Assembly: GCA_973895155.1 (NCBI GenBank)
Contig: OZ316893.1
Location: forward strand, 10,974,001 to 11,038,000
Reading direction: 5' to 3'
Source: Marsupella aquatica
Taxonomy: Eukaryota; Marchantiophyta
Length of the DNA: 64,000 nucleotides
Below are positions 23,910-34,124 of the stretch, piece after piece. Both the position numbers and the translations under genes were made by a program. Each line of letters begins with the position of its first letter. The stretch's first letter is position 1. The notes beneath the pieces are model-generated. The model saw only the letters and a list, made by a program, of their open reading frames with translations. It did no database searches and was not told where the DNA came from.

Positions 23910-24728
23910 TGGAAAAACTAGTGCAAATTGACAAGAAACTCATAAAATCAGTAAAATCTAACAAATGTTCTCAAAATAATGACCAAGAGTCATGAATAAA
24001 CGAGCCTATTTATAGTTTTTCACGGATTGTTGGGACTTTTTAACTTCAAAAATATCAAATATTCATGAAATTTGCAAGCTTTTTCCCGTTAATACCCCGA
24101 AATATTCATGAATAATTGGCCCAAAAACATTGATTTATCATGATTCTGGGTTAATTTTACTAAGTCGCGCCTGATCCGTGATTAGTATGTATAACCAAGG
24201 AACACGGGGCAACCCATTCATTTTCACTCAATGTCATTTGGATTTCCTTTGTAAAAGAGTGAAAAACAATCTCGCTATCCAATTTCGTGCCATTTTCAGC
24301 ACTCATCGGCGACGTGTCGCGAGTTGTCGCGGTCGCACTTCATTTCGACCCTATTTTAGGTAGTAATTTAGGCCCTGGGTGATTTCTTCACGTCACCCCC
24401 CTCCGAACCCTATTTTAAATACCCTTCTGCATCACCGAGGTGTACAAGCAAAGAGAGAGGAGACTCCCTTCATGAATTCATGAAGGTCGGAGCGAGAGGG
24501 AGACTCCCTTCATGAATTCATGAAGGTCGGAGCGAGAGGGAGACTCCCTTCATGAATTCATGATAGGAGTCCTGGGGTGGCCGAGAGCGTTGTTAGATCC
24601 GTAAGGACACGGTTTTAGTAGCCATTTGTTGGCACATTCCTTGGTTCTGTGGCACTTTGTCTCGCAGGTTGGGGTTGAAGTGGACTGATTTTGTGGTATG
24701 TTCTCAGGTTTGAAGATCAGGCAAAAAC
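23910..24728. promoter_or_regulatory. Divergent promoter region of the transposon, rich in TTCATGAA palindromes
   Basis: It separates the two start codons. TCATGA palindromes occur at about 23990, 24063, 24106 and 24138, and six times in the tandem array at 24461-24562. A TATTTATAGTTTTTC stretch (about 24007-24021) is a plausible TATA for the minus gene, and TATTTTAAATACCC (about 24410-24423) for the plus gene. Both functions are inference. Confidence 0.45.
24461..24562. repeat. 40-bp tandem array (2.5 units) with an 18-bp perfect palindrome
   Basis: Units start at 24461, 24501 and 24541. Each contains CTTCATGAATTCATGAAG, which equals its own reverse complement. The third unit is cut short after the palindrome. 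It lies about 170 bp upstream of the methyltransferase start codon, probably in or near its 5' untranslated region. Confidence 0.85.
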
Positions 24729-27700
24729 ATGACAATGTCGCAGGAAGAGCTGGTGGATGACATCTTTTCGCGCCATCCTTTGACGGACTTCCACAACTCA
24801 TCCTGGACGATTTCCTTAGGGACGGAAACATGGAAGAAGCCCTTCCTAATGCTGTGTGTATTTGAGGGGCTTCCATCGGGGGCATTAGGGTGGGTAAATT
24901 ACGGCCGCATCGATGTATTTCGACGGGGCGACGAAGTTGTGAACATGTTGATCACAACGAAGGAAACATCAACTTTGATTGTCGTGGATGTGGAGAGGTT
25001 TTCTGGAACGGCTGCCACCTGCTATCTCGATGAGGACATCGATAGCATCATTGAGACTGTCAAGTCTCTTTCGAGTGAGGAACGTTACCACGACGTCGCG
25101 GGAAAGATTTCCGGTTTTGTGTTTGAATTTCACGCTAGCACTTTAAAGAGTGCAATCCGAAAATCAAGAGAGATTCTCCGGAAAAGGTCGGCAGAGAAGG
25201 GAGTATGTCGTCCACCCAAATGTGGGGCTTCCGGTGTTCCTTCTGGATCGAGGCCTAGCATTTTACCCGATGATATTTTGACCGTGGTAGCGCCTACAAC
25301 CTCCCGGGAAGCAGCAGCATCTGGAGGGGGATCTCAAGTTGGCAGATCATCCCAGGGAACGGCTTTGACTGGTGGGTCGGCACAATGTACGACTGGAACT
25401 CGCATTTCTTCAAAGAAGCGACCTGCTATGACTCCTGAGCCTACCGAGCCCAGTGCTACAAAGTCAAAAAAGAAGACTTTGGAGAAAATTCCAACGCATT
25501 TGGAGCAAAAGGCTCAATCAATGTCAATGGATGCACGGGTATTGTACCAGGAGGAGATTCTGGGAAGATGTGGTGTTCAAGAGGAGACCGTGACCGTTGA
25601 CATTGGTCAACTTTACCCTCCAGTGAGAGAGAAGGCTGTGGGCTTGCCCATTTACCAGGTCCGACACATCCAACCATATTTCTTGACCCAATTGACCTTG
25701 CGGATGAAGACTGTAGGTGCCAGTCCACTTGCAGCTCCGTTTGTCCTCTTGGTGGATCCGAAGGAGTGTGCTACTAGGCAAGACTTTGATTTTTCAAGGA
25801 AAGCTGATTACCATTATTATGTGATTGGGGGCAACCATTCAGCCTGTGCCAAAGCAGACCTTGCTCTTCAGTTCCCTAACAACAAGGCATTTCGGAGAGT
25901 GCAATCTTGGATATTTGCGGGATTGAGTGTGCAAGAGGCAAGAAACCTTGCGTGGAGTCACAATATTGATTCTGAATTTCGACAACAGATGACGACAATC
26001 CAGAGAGTAAATTATATTCACATGAGATTTGTTGAGAATGGATTGTCGTCCAACCAGGATTTCAAGAAAGAGTGTGCTACTGAAATCAATCTCAAGGATT
26101 GGGGTGTACGAAAGGATGCTGAGGTTCTTAATGCCAATGATAACCTATTTCAGTTGGCATTCCGGCAAGATCCTGTGTGGTCATTTGTGAGGCAGATTTG
26201 TGACAAGTGGGAGATGTGTGAGATCAAAGGTCAAAAAGGAGACAAAGGCAAGAAGAAAGTCTCTAAGTCTGGAGATGCCAAATTGCCTTATGAGGACATG
26301 AAATTAACAGAGTGGAGACACATGCAGACCTTGAAAGATCCTGATATGATTTGCCCAGTGTTACAGAGAGTTCTTACTAAAGAACTCTCTTTACAGGAAA
26401 TGGGTCACGAATTTACTCGACACAAATTTCAGATGCAGGTGCAGAAGGTCTTCCTCACGTGTCTACACGAGGAGAGTTGGTCAGGTTGTAAAACCAAGTA
26501 CCCTGAGCATTGCACAGACAATGTGCTTAAGAATTTTGTACTTGTTTTCCAGACATGGGTAAGATTCTGTCACCTTTCTTCGAATGATTGTTTGAATTCA
26601 TTTAATATTTGGAATCCTTGTTTCTAATTCTACAGTTCCTTTTTGTAGAAAGATACCACCTCCCGGAAAAAGAAGGGAGATGAGGAAGGCAAAGATCTCA
26701 AGTCATTCCCGGACAAATTCAATGCGCATATTGTGCAAGCCCAAAATTGGCTATCCATGAAGACTTCTAGTCGGCAAACCCAAGAGGGGGAACTTCATCC
26801 AAATTCGTTTGAGCATCCAGAGTTTGGTGATGTGCACTATGATATTTTTACTCATGATGCTCAGCGATTACATGAGGTGGTTCCGGGTCGGGCTTACACA
26901 TTAGCTTTAGTGGATATTCCCTACGGGTTTGCATTGCCTGGATGTCTTCATGAAGACACTATTGGATGGGGAACTGAGGAGATCACAAAAATGGTCCAAT
27001 CGTTCAAGGTGGCTACTACTGCAAAGTTGTGGCGTATTATCATTCACCACAGCCTTGACCAATATGAGGCCATCAAGACCGTTTTGAAAGCGGAGTGTAA
27101 TGGAGGGTTCCAGAATTGTGTGTGGTAAGAAATATTTGTTTTTGAAAAAAACAACTATTAGTTATTCATGATTTCATGAACCATGTTTCTCAGTTTAAAT
27201 AACTCCTTGACTTTTTGTGACTTTTCAGGGTTAAGGATAATGTGAAGAATGCTGGTGGACCAAGATTGAACAGCAACTTTGAGTGCTTTACAATTGGCTT
27301 TCACAGCCAGGATGGTAAACGGTCATTGGAGCACTTCAATTTTGACACAAATGAATCAAGGAACAATGTGGTTGTATGCGCAGCTGTGACTAAGAAGCTG
27401 AAACACAACGGGGATAACAAGGCAGTGAATGTTTATCAGAAACCACGTGCATTGTTAGATTGGGAAGTGAGTCATTTTAGTCAGGTTGGAGACTGGGTTT
27501 TGGATATTTGTTCAGGATCAGGGACTGGGACAACCTCCTCCTTGGCCATGGGGAGACATTGCGTTGCCATTGAGATTGACGAGCGACAGAGCAGTGTGTT
27601 GAAAGGGAGGATTCTTAACCTTGCAGATAACATTGAAGAGGAAGACGGACAGGGGGAGATGGATGAGGAGAGTGAGGAAGACATTCCTCAGGCCGGAGAG

Positions 27701-27790
27701 GATAGCGTGGTTGACGATGCCACAATTGTTCCAGAATTGACGACAGGGACTTCCAGAACCGAGGAAGGGGAAGCGGTCCCTTTGGATTAG
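24729..27790 (+). CDS. ParB-like domain plus N4/N6 DNA methyltransferase, transposon-borne (3 exons, intact)
   Basis: The exons 24729-26558, 26649-27124 and 27229-27790 have GT-AG borders and join in frame to 955 residues without a stop. Residues 1-150 are an unrecognised globular region and about 165-265 are Ser/Thr/Lys-rich linker. Residues about 280-430 look like a ParB/sulfiredoxin-fold domain, with the signature YYVIGGNHSACAKA (G-N-H at about residue 366) in place of the usual G-x-H/R-R. The methyltransferase follows: motif IV DIPYG (D699), then QKPRALLDW and motif I LDICSGSGTGT (D861). The order IV then I is that of beta-class adenine-N6/cytosine-N4 enzymes. The C-terminal tail is strongly acidic. 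ParB domains fused to such methyltransferases are known in phages and bacteria. Expected role: nuclear methylation of DNA, perhaps of the transposon itself. Whether the product is m4C or m6A cannot be told. Confidence 0.82.
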
Positions 27791-28087
27791 ACTAGATAAA
27801 TAGAGGGACTCGTAGCATTTGAAACCACTTGGGCTTAAGTTGGGTTATATTTTGTAAAACTTTGAGTTTGACTTAAACTCTGATCGATGAGTTTGATTTT
27901 GATTACTTTTATAAAGTGCATATTTCAAGGTTTATACAATTGTGAGAATATCATATAAGATATGCTTAGATTTTGGTGGTAAAATTCTCTTGAGTCTAGT
28001 TTGGAAAATACATACCATTTTTTGGTGGTTTTTTGGTATACACTTTTTAATATCATGAAGATTTTGAAAAGAGAAATAAGGCTTTGG
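27791..28087. other. 3' flank of the methyltransferase gene within the transposon
   Basis: AT-rich; contains ATATTTCAAGG and TTATAAAG stretches that could include the polyadenylation signal. No gene. Confidence 0.4.
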
Positions 28088-28111
28088 ACTCATCCCTTAA
28101 GGCTTCTTGTT
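28088..28111 (-). repeat. Right terminal inverted repeat of the 8.0-kb transposon
   Basis: Inverse of 20115-20138 with two mismatches. It is followed by the target duplicate CACT (28112-28115), after which the copia pol frame resumes. Confidence 0.88.
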
Positions 28112-29659
28112 CACTTACAAGATCAGATGCAGAGCAATGGAGGAAAGCCATTAATGATGAGTTAGACTCATTGAAGAAAAACAACACATGGACCATAGTC
28201 AAGCTTCCTCAAAATCGAAAGGCGGTGGGCTGCAAGTGGGTTTTCAAGTTGAAGTTAGTACAACCCGGATGGAAGCATTGCAAGATACAAAGCTAGACTT
28301 GTAGCCAAAGGCTATTCTCAAGTCTATGGGGTTGATTACTTGGATACTTTTTCACCAGTAGTGAAAATCACATCTATAAGGCTCATTCTATCCTTGGTGG
28401 CCTTTTATGACCTTGAGGCCATCCTTTTAGATGTGAAGACAACATTCCTGAATGGTATACTCACAGAACCAATCTACATGGAGTTGCCTGAAGGATTAGA
28501 GTGGTTGGAGAAAATTCTTGACCCTGAAATGGTATGTCTCCTATTGAGGGCATTATATGGCCTCAAGCAATCCTCTAGGTTATGGTATAAGAGGATTGAC
28601 ACTTTCTTGTTAAGCATTGGCTTTAGAAAGTGCATAGCTGACTCAAATGTGTATTATTATGAGTCAGGAGGAAACTTTGTGATATTAGCTCTATATGTTG
28701 ATGATTGCATACTTGCAAGCAATGACACCAACATATTAGCTGAAGTCAAAACGACACTCTTGAAGGAATTCGAGATGAGTGACTTAGGCAATATACATAA
28801 TTGCCTTGGTATGGAAATCTCCCGCAACAGAGAAGAGGGTTGGCTCAAGATGTCTCAAGAGAGATACATCTTGGACAAATTAAGCACTTTCAACATGAAG
28901 AATTGCAAGGCAGTGCATACTCAAGTTGAGTTGGGCTTAAAGCTAAGCAAGGAGGATAGCCCACAAACTGAAGATGAAAAGTTACAGATGGAGACTGTAC
29001 CATACCAGAATGCAGTTGGAAGCCTCATGTGGGCTATGATCTGCACAAGGCCCGACTTATCCTATGCAGTTGGATCAGTGGCACAATTCATGTCCAATCC
29101 AGGTCCAAAGCATTGGATGGCTGTGAAGCAAATTTTTTGGTACTTGAAGGGCACATCAAGTATGGGTTTGGTGTATAAAAGATCAGAATCTTTTATTCCC
29201 TTACATGGATATACTGATGCTGATTGGGGAGGAGATATTGACACAAGAAGATCAACCTCTGGTTATTGTTTCATGCTCTCAGGTGCAGTAGTGAGTTGGG
29301 CAAGCAAAAAGCAAAAATCTGTAGCCTTGTCTAGCACCGAAGCAGAGTACATGGCCTTATCAAAGGCATGCACTGAGATAGTATGGTTGAAAAGACTTCT
29401 TGGAGACTTGCATCATTAGCAAGCAAGAGCCGTCATTCATTGTGATAATCAAAGTGCTCTTAGCTTACTTGAAGCGTCTTGGCTTCATGATAGGAGCAAG
29501 CACATTGATATTCAATATCACTTTAGTAGGGAACTAGTTGATAGTGGTGAAATAGAAGTAATCTATTGTCCCACCGAGGAAATGGCAGCGGACATTCTCA
29601 CCAAAGGACTTCCAAAAGACAAACACATTTATTTGAGAAAAATGCTAGGGCTTTATTAG
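28112..29659 (+). pseudogene. copia pol part 2: reverse transcriptase and RNase H (broken)
   Basis: Starts with the RT entry segment SDAEQWRKAINDELDSL. A one-base insertion near 28264-28268 (CCCGG) shifts the frame before the RYKARLVAKGYSQ segment. The RT core follows, with LDVKTTFLNG and the catalytic YVDD (about 28695-28706), then the RNase H motifs TDADWGGD and SSTEAEYMAL. A TAG at 29417-29419 interrupts the RNase H tail, which continues in frame (HCDNQSAL, HIDIQYHF, DILTKGLP) to a natural TAG at 29657-29659. The order and length fit a normal copia polymerase. The breaks show it is dead. Confidence 0.9.
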
Positions 29660-29676
29660 GGTTCTAATTAGTCACT

Positions 29677-29686
29677 AAAGTGGGAG
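29677..29686 (+). other. Polypurine tract of the copia element
   Basis: AAAGTGGGAG lies immediately before the 3' LTR start at 29687. This is the expected position for plus-strand priming. Confidence 0.7.
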
Positions 29687-29985
29687 TATTAGAAAAGGTT
29701 TAATTGGTAGCTAGGCCACCGTCCTTAGTTGTAGGCCACTGTCCTAAGTGGTAGGCCACCATCCTTAGTTGTGGGCCACCGTCCTAAATTAGTGACTTAA
29801 ATTAGACCATGAGGTGAACTATGTTATAGGTACATGTGAGGGAATGTGTAGCATGAGAGAATACACAATATTCTTGTTTGACTTGACCAGGTATCCAAGG
29901 GATGCCAGTCCATGTATAAAACCCCTCACTATTCAATGACAAACACACCGCATTTCCACATTCTTGGGCTCATGGATTTCTAACA
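29687..29985 (+). repeat. 3' LTR of the copia element (299 bp)
   Basis: Same ends as the 5' LTR but 24 bp longer, from one additional 20-bp TAGGCCACCGTCC unit and a 4-bp insertion. Otherwise it shows only scattered differences, so the insertion is moderately old. Confidence 0.9.
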
Positions 29986-29990
29986 CTTTC

Positions 29991-31586
29991 TCCAGCTCCA
30001 TCGACCCAGATTTGAACAGTGCAAGAGTCATCAAGTGATACGTAGGAATGGCTCACACTACGTGCTCCAGCATGATCACTCTACCTGCCGAAGTAAGACT
30101 CCTATTAGTCCATGTATTTAATCCCTGAGTTCCGAATTCTTGCGAGTAGGAAGGTTTCTTTGTGAGTTGGACTCAGTTTATAGCCGATGGGACACCCGAG
30201 TACTCGCAGGCCTCTCCAATTTTTGCAGTCTTGCAACCTGTATTAGAAAGCCATTAGGGTATGGACTATCCCTAAAGCAAATTGGGATGATCTGCGATTT
30301 GTGAACGTTGAGCCGTGCCCCGGAGATGTTTTCAAAGCGTTGTATCACGTCCCGAGCAGCAGTGAACTCCTCCTCAGTCGCCTCGAGTAAAAGGCCGGTG
30401 TCATCTGCAAATAGCTGGTGGCAAAGCTGCTTCCGTTGGCGAGTCTCAGACCCTGAATAACCGGGTGAATAATGTTGCTTTGTAACAATCTCATATGTAA
30501 TCATTGACATGAGGGGCCCGGGTACGCAACTCTTATACAATAGACAGGGGTCTACATTTTTATATGGACTAAAAAGTTGGCTATACAAAATAATTAAAAT
30601 TTGAAAAAACCTGGGTTTTTCACTTTTAAAAATTTTCAAGTCATATAAAAGGTTTGGTTTTCTTCTTTTTCCATATGAAATTAAAAAATATTATTCATGT
30701 TTTAATTTTTATTAAAAGATTTTAAAAATTTTAATAAAAATCCTAAAAAGCTGGCTAGTTTGGCTGTAGACCCCTGTATTAAAAAAAACCCATATAATTT
30801 GGTTTTGATCAATTATTTGTACATCAAAACATGCTTAGTTTTTTTTTAAAGTTACATTTTTGGATTCCTTGAGTTGAGAGGTACAAGACTTTAGTACACT
30901 AAAATGAAATCTAAGATGGTCAATTGAATATAAGGCCATTATAAGGAATTAAAAACTTGCCTTATAAAAAGGGGAGTTGCATACCCGGGATGAGGGGTTG
31001 CAAAGTGAGAGTGAAGAGAATGCTTGACAGCGGACATCCTTGCCTGACTCCCCTGCCAAGGTTGATAGGTTCAGTGAGTTTTCCGTTAGTGTGGATCTTA
31101 GATTGGGCACCTGTGACCAGACCCTTGAAAAGTATGATGGTCTTCTCTCCAAAATCCATAGCACGCATAACGGCCCAGATAAACTCATGCGAAACTCTGT
31201 CGTAGGCTTTCATCAAGTCAAGCTTTAAGAAAAAAAATTGTTTCTTGCTGATAGGGCAATCTCTCTCACCAGGCGAAAGGTGAGCAGATTGTTGAGAATA
31301 TCTGTACCCTTCAAGAACTAAGCCCGTTTGTTGAGGATCACCAATTCGGTTGGCGATAGTCTTGATCCAATTTGCGAGTAATTTAGCGATAGTTTTCTCC
31401 GTTAGCGTCAGCATCATCAGTGGCCTCCAGTTGATTAGTTCCATGCTTTTGTGATTTTTGGGGATGAGTTTTAGGACCCCTGCAACTACCTTGACTATGA
31501 TGATTCAGTCTCCCCAAAAAGCCTAGAAGGCAACTGCAGAGGCTAGTTAATCCACCTCGACCTAAACAACCCTGAGGAGACAACAA
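29991..31586 (-). pseudogene. LINE (L1-like) reverse-transcriptase fragment, upstream half
   Basis: Read on the minus strand, it encodes RT blocks in the order NWRPLMMLTLTEK, KLDLMKAYDRV, GVRQGCPLSSILFTL, then (after the MITE) FADDTGLLLEATEEEF and GARLNVHKSQI. The catalytic dyad is FADD. Frameshifts and missing endonuclease sequence show a 5'-truncated, dead copy. The hAT-like MITE at 30517-30989 splits it, and its 3' end lies beyond the copia element at 16270-16668. Confidence 0.82.
30517..30989. mobile_element. hAT-like MITE, copy 1 (473 bp), in the LINE
   Basis: Terminal inverted repeats CCCGGGTACGCAACTC and CCCGGGTATGCAACTC, flanked by an identical 8-bp duplication ATGAGGGG (30509-30516 and 30990-30997). 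An 8-bp duplication is the hAT signature. The interior is AT-rich and non-coding. About the same sequence occurs in inverted orientation at 35284-35759. Confidence 0.9.
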
Positions 31587-32099
31587 TACTGTTTACCTGG
31601 GCCTCCACTCTCCAATTGTGCAGATCTGTTTCTCCAACCAGATCTACACAATTGGCATACAGACAGGTCAAAAGAACTCAGTTCATACATCTGTATCGAA
31701 TGAAGAAACGTTGCAGTAAAGTCATATCAGCCGAATATCAAAAGAGTTATACTGGGGTCATTCTCTACGTGAAAAATACAGATTCAAATAAACGGATAAA
31801 TGAAGATGAAGTTACATCAAAAAAAGTCCAGAGCTTGCCCAAACAAAGTATGTCACCCCTCACAGAGCTCGGGGCGCAAACAAAGTATGCTGCGTCTCAC
31901 AGATCAAGCTCGCCCAAACAAAAAAGGATGCTGCGCCTCACAAATTTAGCTCGAAGCAAACAGAGTGTGCCAAGCCTCACAGACCTAGCCCAACCATTGA
32001 TGATTGGCGTATTGTACTCGAGCCTCAATCACACCATTCCCATCAAGTACCAAGCCATACTAAGCCTTCCTTGATCATAAATAGAGATGAAGATAAAGA
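31587..32099. repeat. Spacer with a short hairpin and degenerate 45-bp repeats
   Basis: A hairpin-forming inverted repeat (CAATTGTGCAGATCTG / CAGATCTACACAATTG, about 31614-31654) lies at the LINE border. About three degenerate 45-50 bp units with CCTCACAGA...GCTCG...CAAACA lie at about 31855-31990. No gene is seen. Confidence 0.55.
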
Positions 32100-33109
32100 G
32101 AATTTCGCAGAAAAAACATTCTATCCTACTTATTTCCTTTTCATCTTTGCCCCATATATCCCCCTATTTTATTTGTCTCCCCTCATTTTTGCCCTCCTCA
32201 TTTTTAATTGTCCTTTATTAGTCACTGTCATTTTTGCCCCTTATTGAGGGTTATAGGGTAGAGGCTTCACCCTAGATGCTAGCTCTACAAAGTAGTTTTG
32301 CCTCATGTGTTATTAGCCCAATTACAGGTTACTTGAAAGTAAATAGATGTGAAGACAAAGTAAAACCTTGCAAACTAAAGGATTCTATGCTATCTTTGCC
32401 TCATCTCTGTTTTTTGTCCATCCTCATTTCAGTTTTGTTTACATTAGCCTGATTACTCGTTAAAAAACGGAAATAGAGATGAAGACCCACAAAAATATTG
32501 CAAAACAAGATACTCTTGTTCATGTTTGCCTCCATCCCTTTTTTGTTCATGTTTGCTTCCATCCCTTTTTTTTCACCATATATCAGTGTTATTTTGTCTT
32601 TACTGAGAGTCGCTATTAGTTTTGTCCTTATTTAGAGTCAATGTAATCTTCGCTCCCATCCCTTTTATTTTGTCCATCTTCATTTTTCAGTTTTGTTCTT
32701 ACTATTGAGAGTTACTCTCTAGAGTCTTCACTTCTAGATAGTAGCCCTTGAAAGCACCTTTGGCATTGCGTTTCATTAGTAAGATGTAGATTCAATGCTA
32801 CTTTTGTTCCTGTTTGCTATTATCTTTGCTTTTTGTCCATCCATTTCCCTTTTTCCTTTATTTAGAATCATTGTCACTTTTGTCCCATCTCTGCTTTTGT
32901 CTATCTCTGTCGTTTGTCCACCCATTCCAGTTTTTCCTTTATTTAGAGTCATTGACACTTTTGTCCAGAAGCTTCCCAGAATCATATATTGTCACTTTGA
33001 CCTTGCTTGGAGTTACCCTCCATAGGCTTCACTCTAGACAGTAGCCTTTACAGTAGCTTTCTTTTGGCTAATTCTTCGATAGAAAGATGTTTTATGTTCT
33101 CTCCCCCGG

Positions 33110-33200
33110 TCTCTCCCTCATGGTAAGCTCCCAAAGTCTGACCCCTCGTGGCCTCATGGTAAGCTCCCCAAAGTCTGACCCCCTCGTGGCTACACGACAC
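33110..33200. repeat. Direct duplication of about 42 bp
   Basis: CTCATGGTAAGCTCCCAAAG followed by TCTGACCCCTCGTGGC occurs twice in a row with small indels. Non-coding. Confidence 0.65.
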
Positions 33201-34124
33201 AGGTAGGTGGATGCCAGCATATTTTTTTTAAGGTTTTTTAATTTTTAGCTACTGGACTTGCCAGGCACGTAAACTGGGCATTCAGGAGCTCTAAGAGAGT
33301 AGATCTAGTAATATTTTTTTGTCAGTTTTTCCTGGATTATAATTGACCATCAGATATCCCTAGAGTAATTTCAGGATGACGGTTAGATTCTGGCAAATAG
33401 GATACATGACTAGGTGGAATGTTAGCCAAAAGTGGCGAACACTTTTTGGAGAGGTGGTGTAATTTGGCTAAAATTTGCACTTAAGAAATAAGTTGGTGGA
33501 TGCCCCAAAGTAGGTGCTTCTTCCCATTCAAGAATCTGCGTGTGTGACCTTGACTGACGACCACACCACTCCTTCCCGGCCAGTCCTCTCAGAGTCGATC
33601 TGGGAGTCTGTGTGAAAGCTGACAAGGATGGAGACTACACAGGGAAATATCACACTTAGATTGCACATCGTTCACAAGATCGCTACTCTTAATTTCACTC
33701 CATCAGTTTGATACTAGATACTGTAGCTACTCGCAAGGGAACAATCTCGGTTGGGACCCATTTCAGCACGGCTGATCACGTTCATTTTACTCTAGCAGAA
33801 TGCAGGCCTTCAAACGTTCGTTGGATGTAAGTTTTTTCTGAACCACTGCTCCTGAGCTGAATCGATTCCACCGCCCTCCAGCAGCTCCAGCTCAATCCAC
33901 GCATGCTTCCGAGTACATTAATTTGGGCCTGTCCAAATCACTCGGCTGATCACTTCTCAACAAGCCTGGCTACGCGAAGGCTTGGAGTTACTGTAGTATA
34001 CTACAACTGTTTCGGATCCAGGAGACAAATTTCTAACGTTTGCCGTGTTTATATTTGTCCTCTAGCCACGTGAGCCTTCCAGGCCCGAAAATTGATTAAA
34101 ACAGCTTCAACACCATAATCAACG

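Larger units (their letters stand above)
20115..28111. mobile_element. 8.0-kb DNA transposon with DUF7869-like transposase and ParB-DNA methyltransferase genes
   Basis: Inserted in the copia pol gene. Terminal inverted repeats of 24 bp (20115-20138 and 28088-28111; AACAAGAAGCCTTAA then a shared GATGAGT, two mismatches) are flanked by a 4-bp duplication CACT (20111-20114 and 28112-28115). Deleting the element plus one CACT restores the expected copia reading frame (EALT|RSDAEQW) exactly, which fixes the borders. It holds two divergent genes: a broken transposase on the minus strand and an intact ParB-methyltransferase on the plus strand. About 820 bp of palindrome-rich sequence separates them. 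The superfamily is uncertain: 4-bp duplications occur in Sola, Ginger and Academ elements, but I cannot assign it. Confidence 0.88.
16669..29985 (+). mobile_element. Ty1/copia retrotransposon carrying an 8.0-kb nested DNA transposon
   Basis: Two LTRs (16669-16943 and 29687-29985) bound the element, which is flanked by an identical 5-bp duplication CTTTC (16664-16668 and 29986-29990). A primer-binding site follows the 5' LTR and a purine tract precedes the 3' LTR. Without the nested insertion (20115-28111 plus a 4-bp duplication) the element is about 5.3 kb, the normal copia size, with the order gag-protease-integrase-RT-RNase H. The coding region has several nonsense codons, one frameshift and a catalytic-residue change, so it is inactive. 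Confidence 0.93.

Noticed and set aside
25456-25781. Minus-strand frames inside the methyltransferase exon
   Set aside because: They are shadows of the plus-strand gene, which has clear domains and splice sites.
20116-28122. ACAAGA as a 6-bp target duplication of the 8-kb transposon
   Set aside because: It leaves unmatched bases at the right end and does not restore the copia frame cleanly. CACT with ends at 20115 and 28111 gives both a longer inverted repeat and the exact frame.
32776-33044. Hydrophobic open frames on both strands
   Set aside because: They come from the repeated pyrimidine-rich phrase TTTTGTCCATC...CCTTTATTTAGAGTCATTG and have no counterpart in the left duplication arm.
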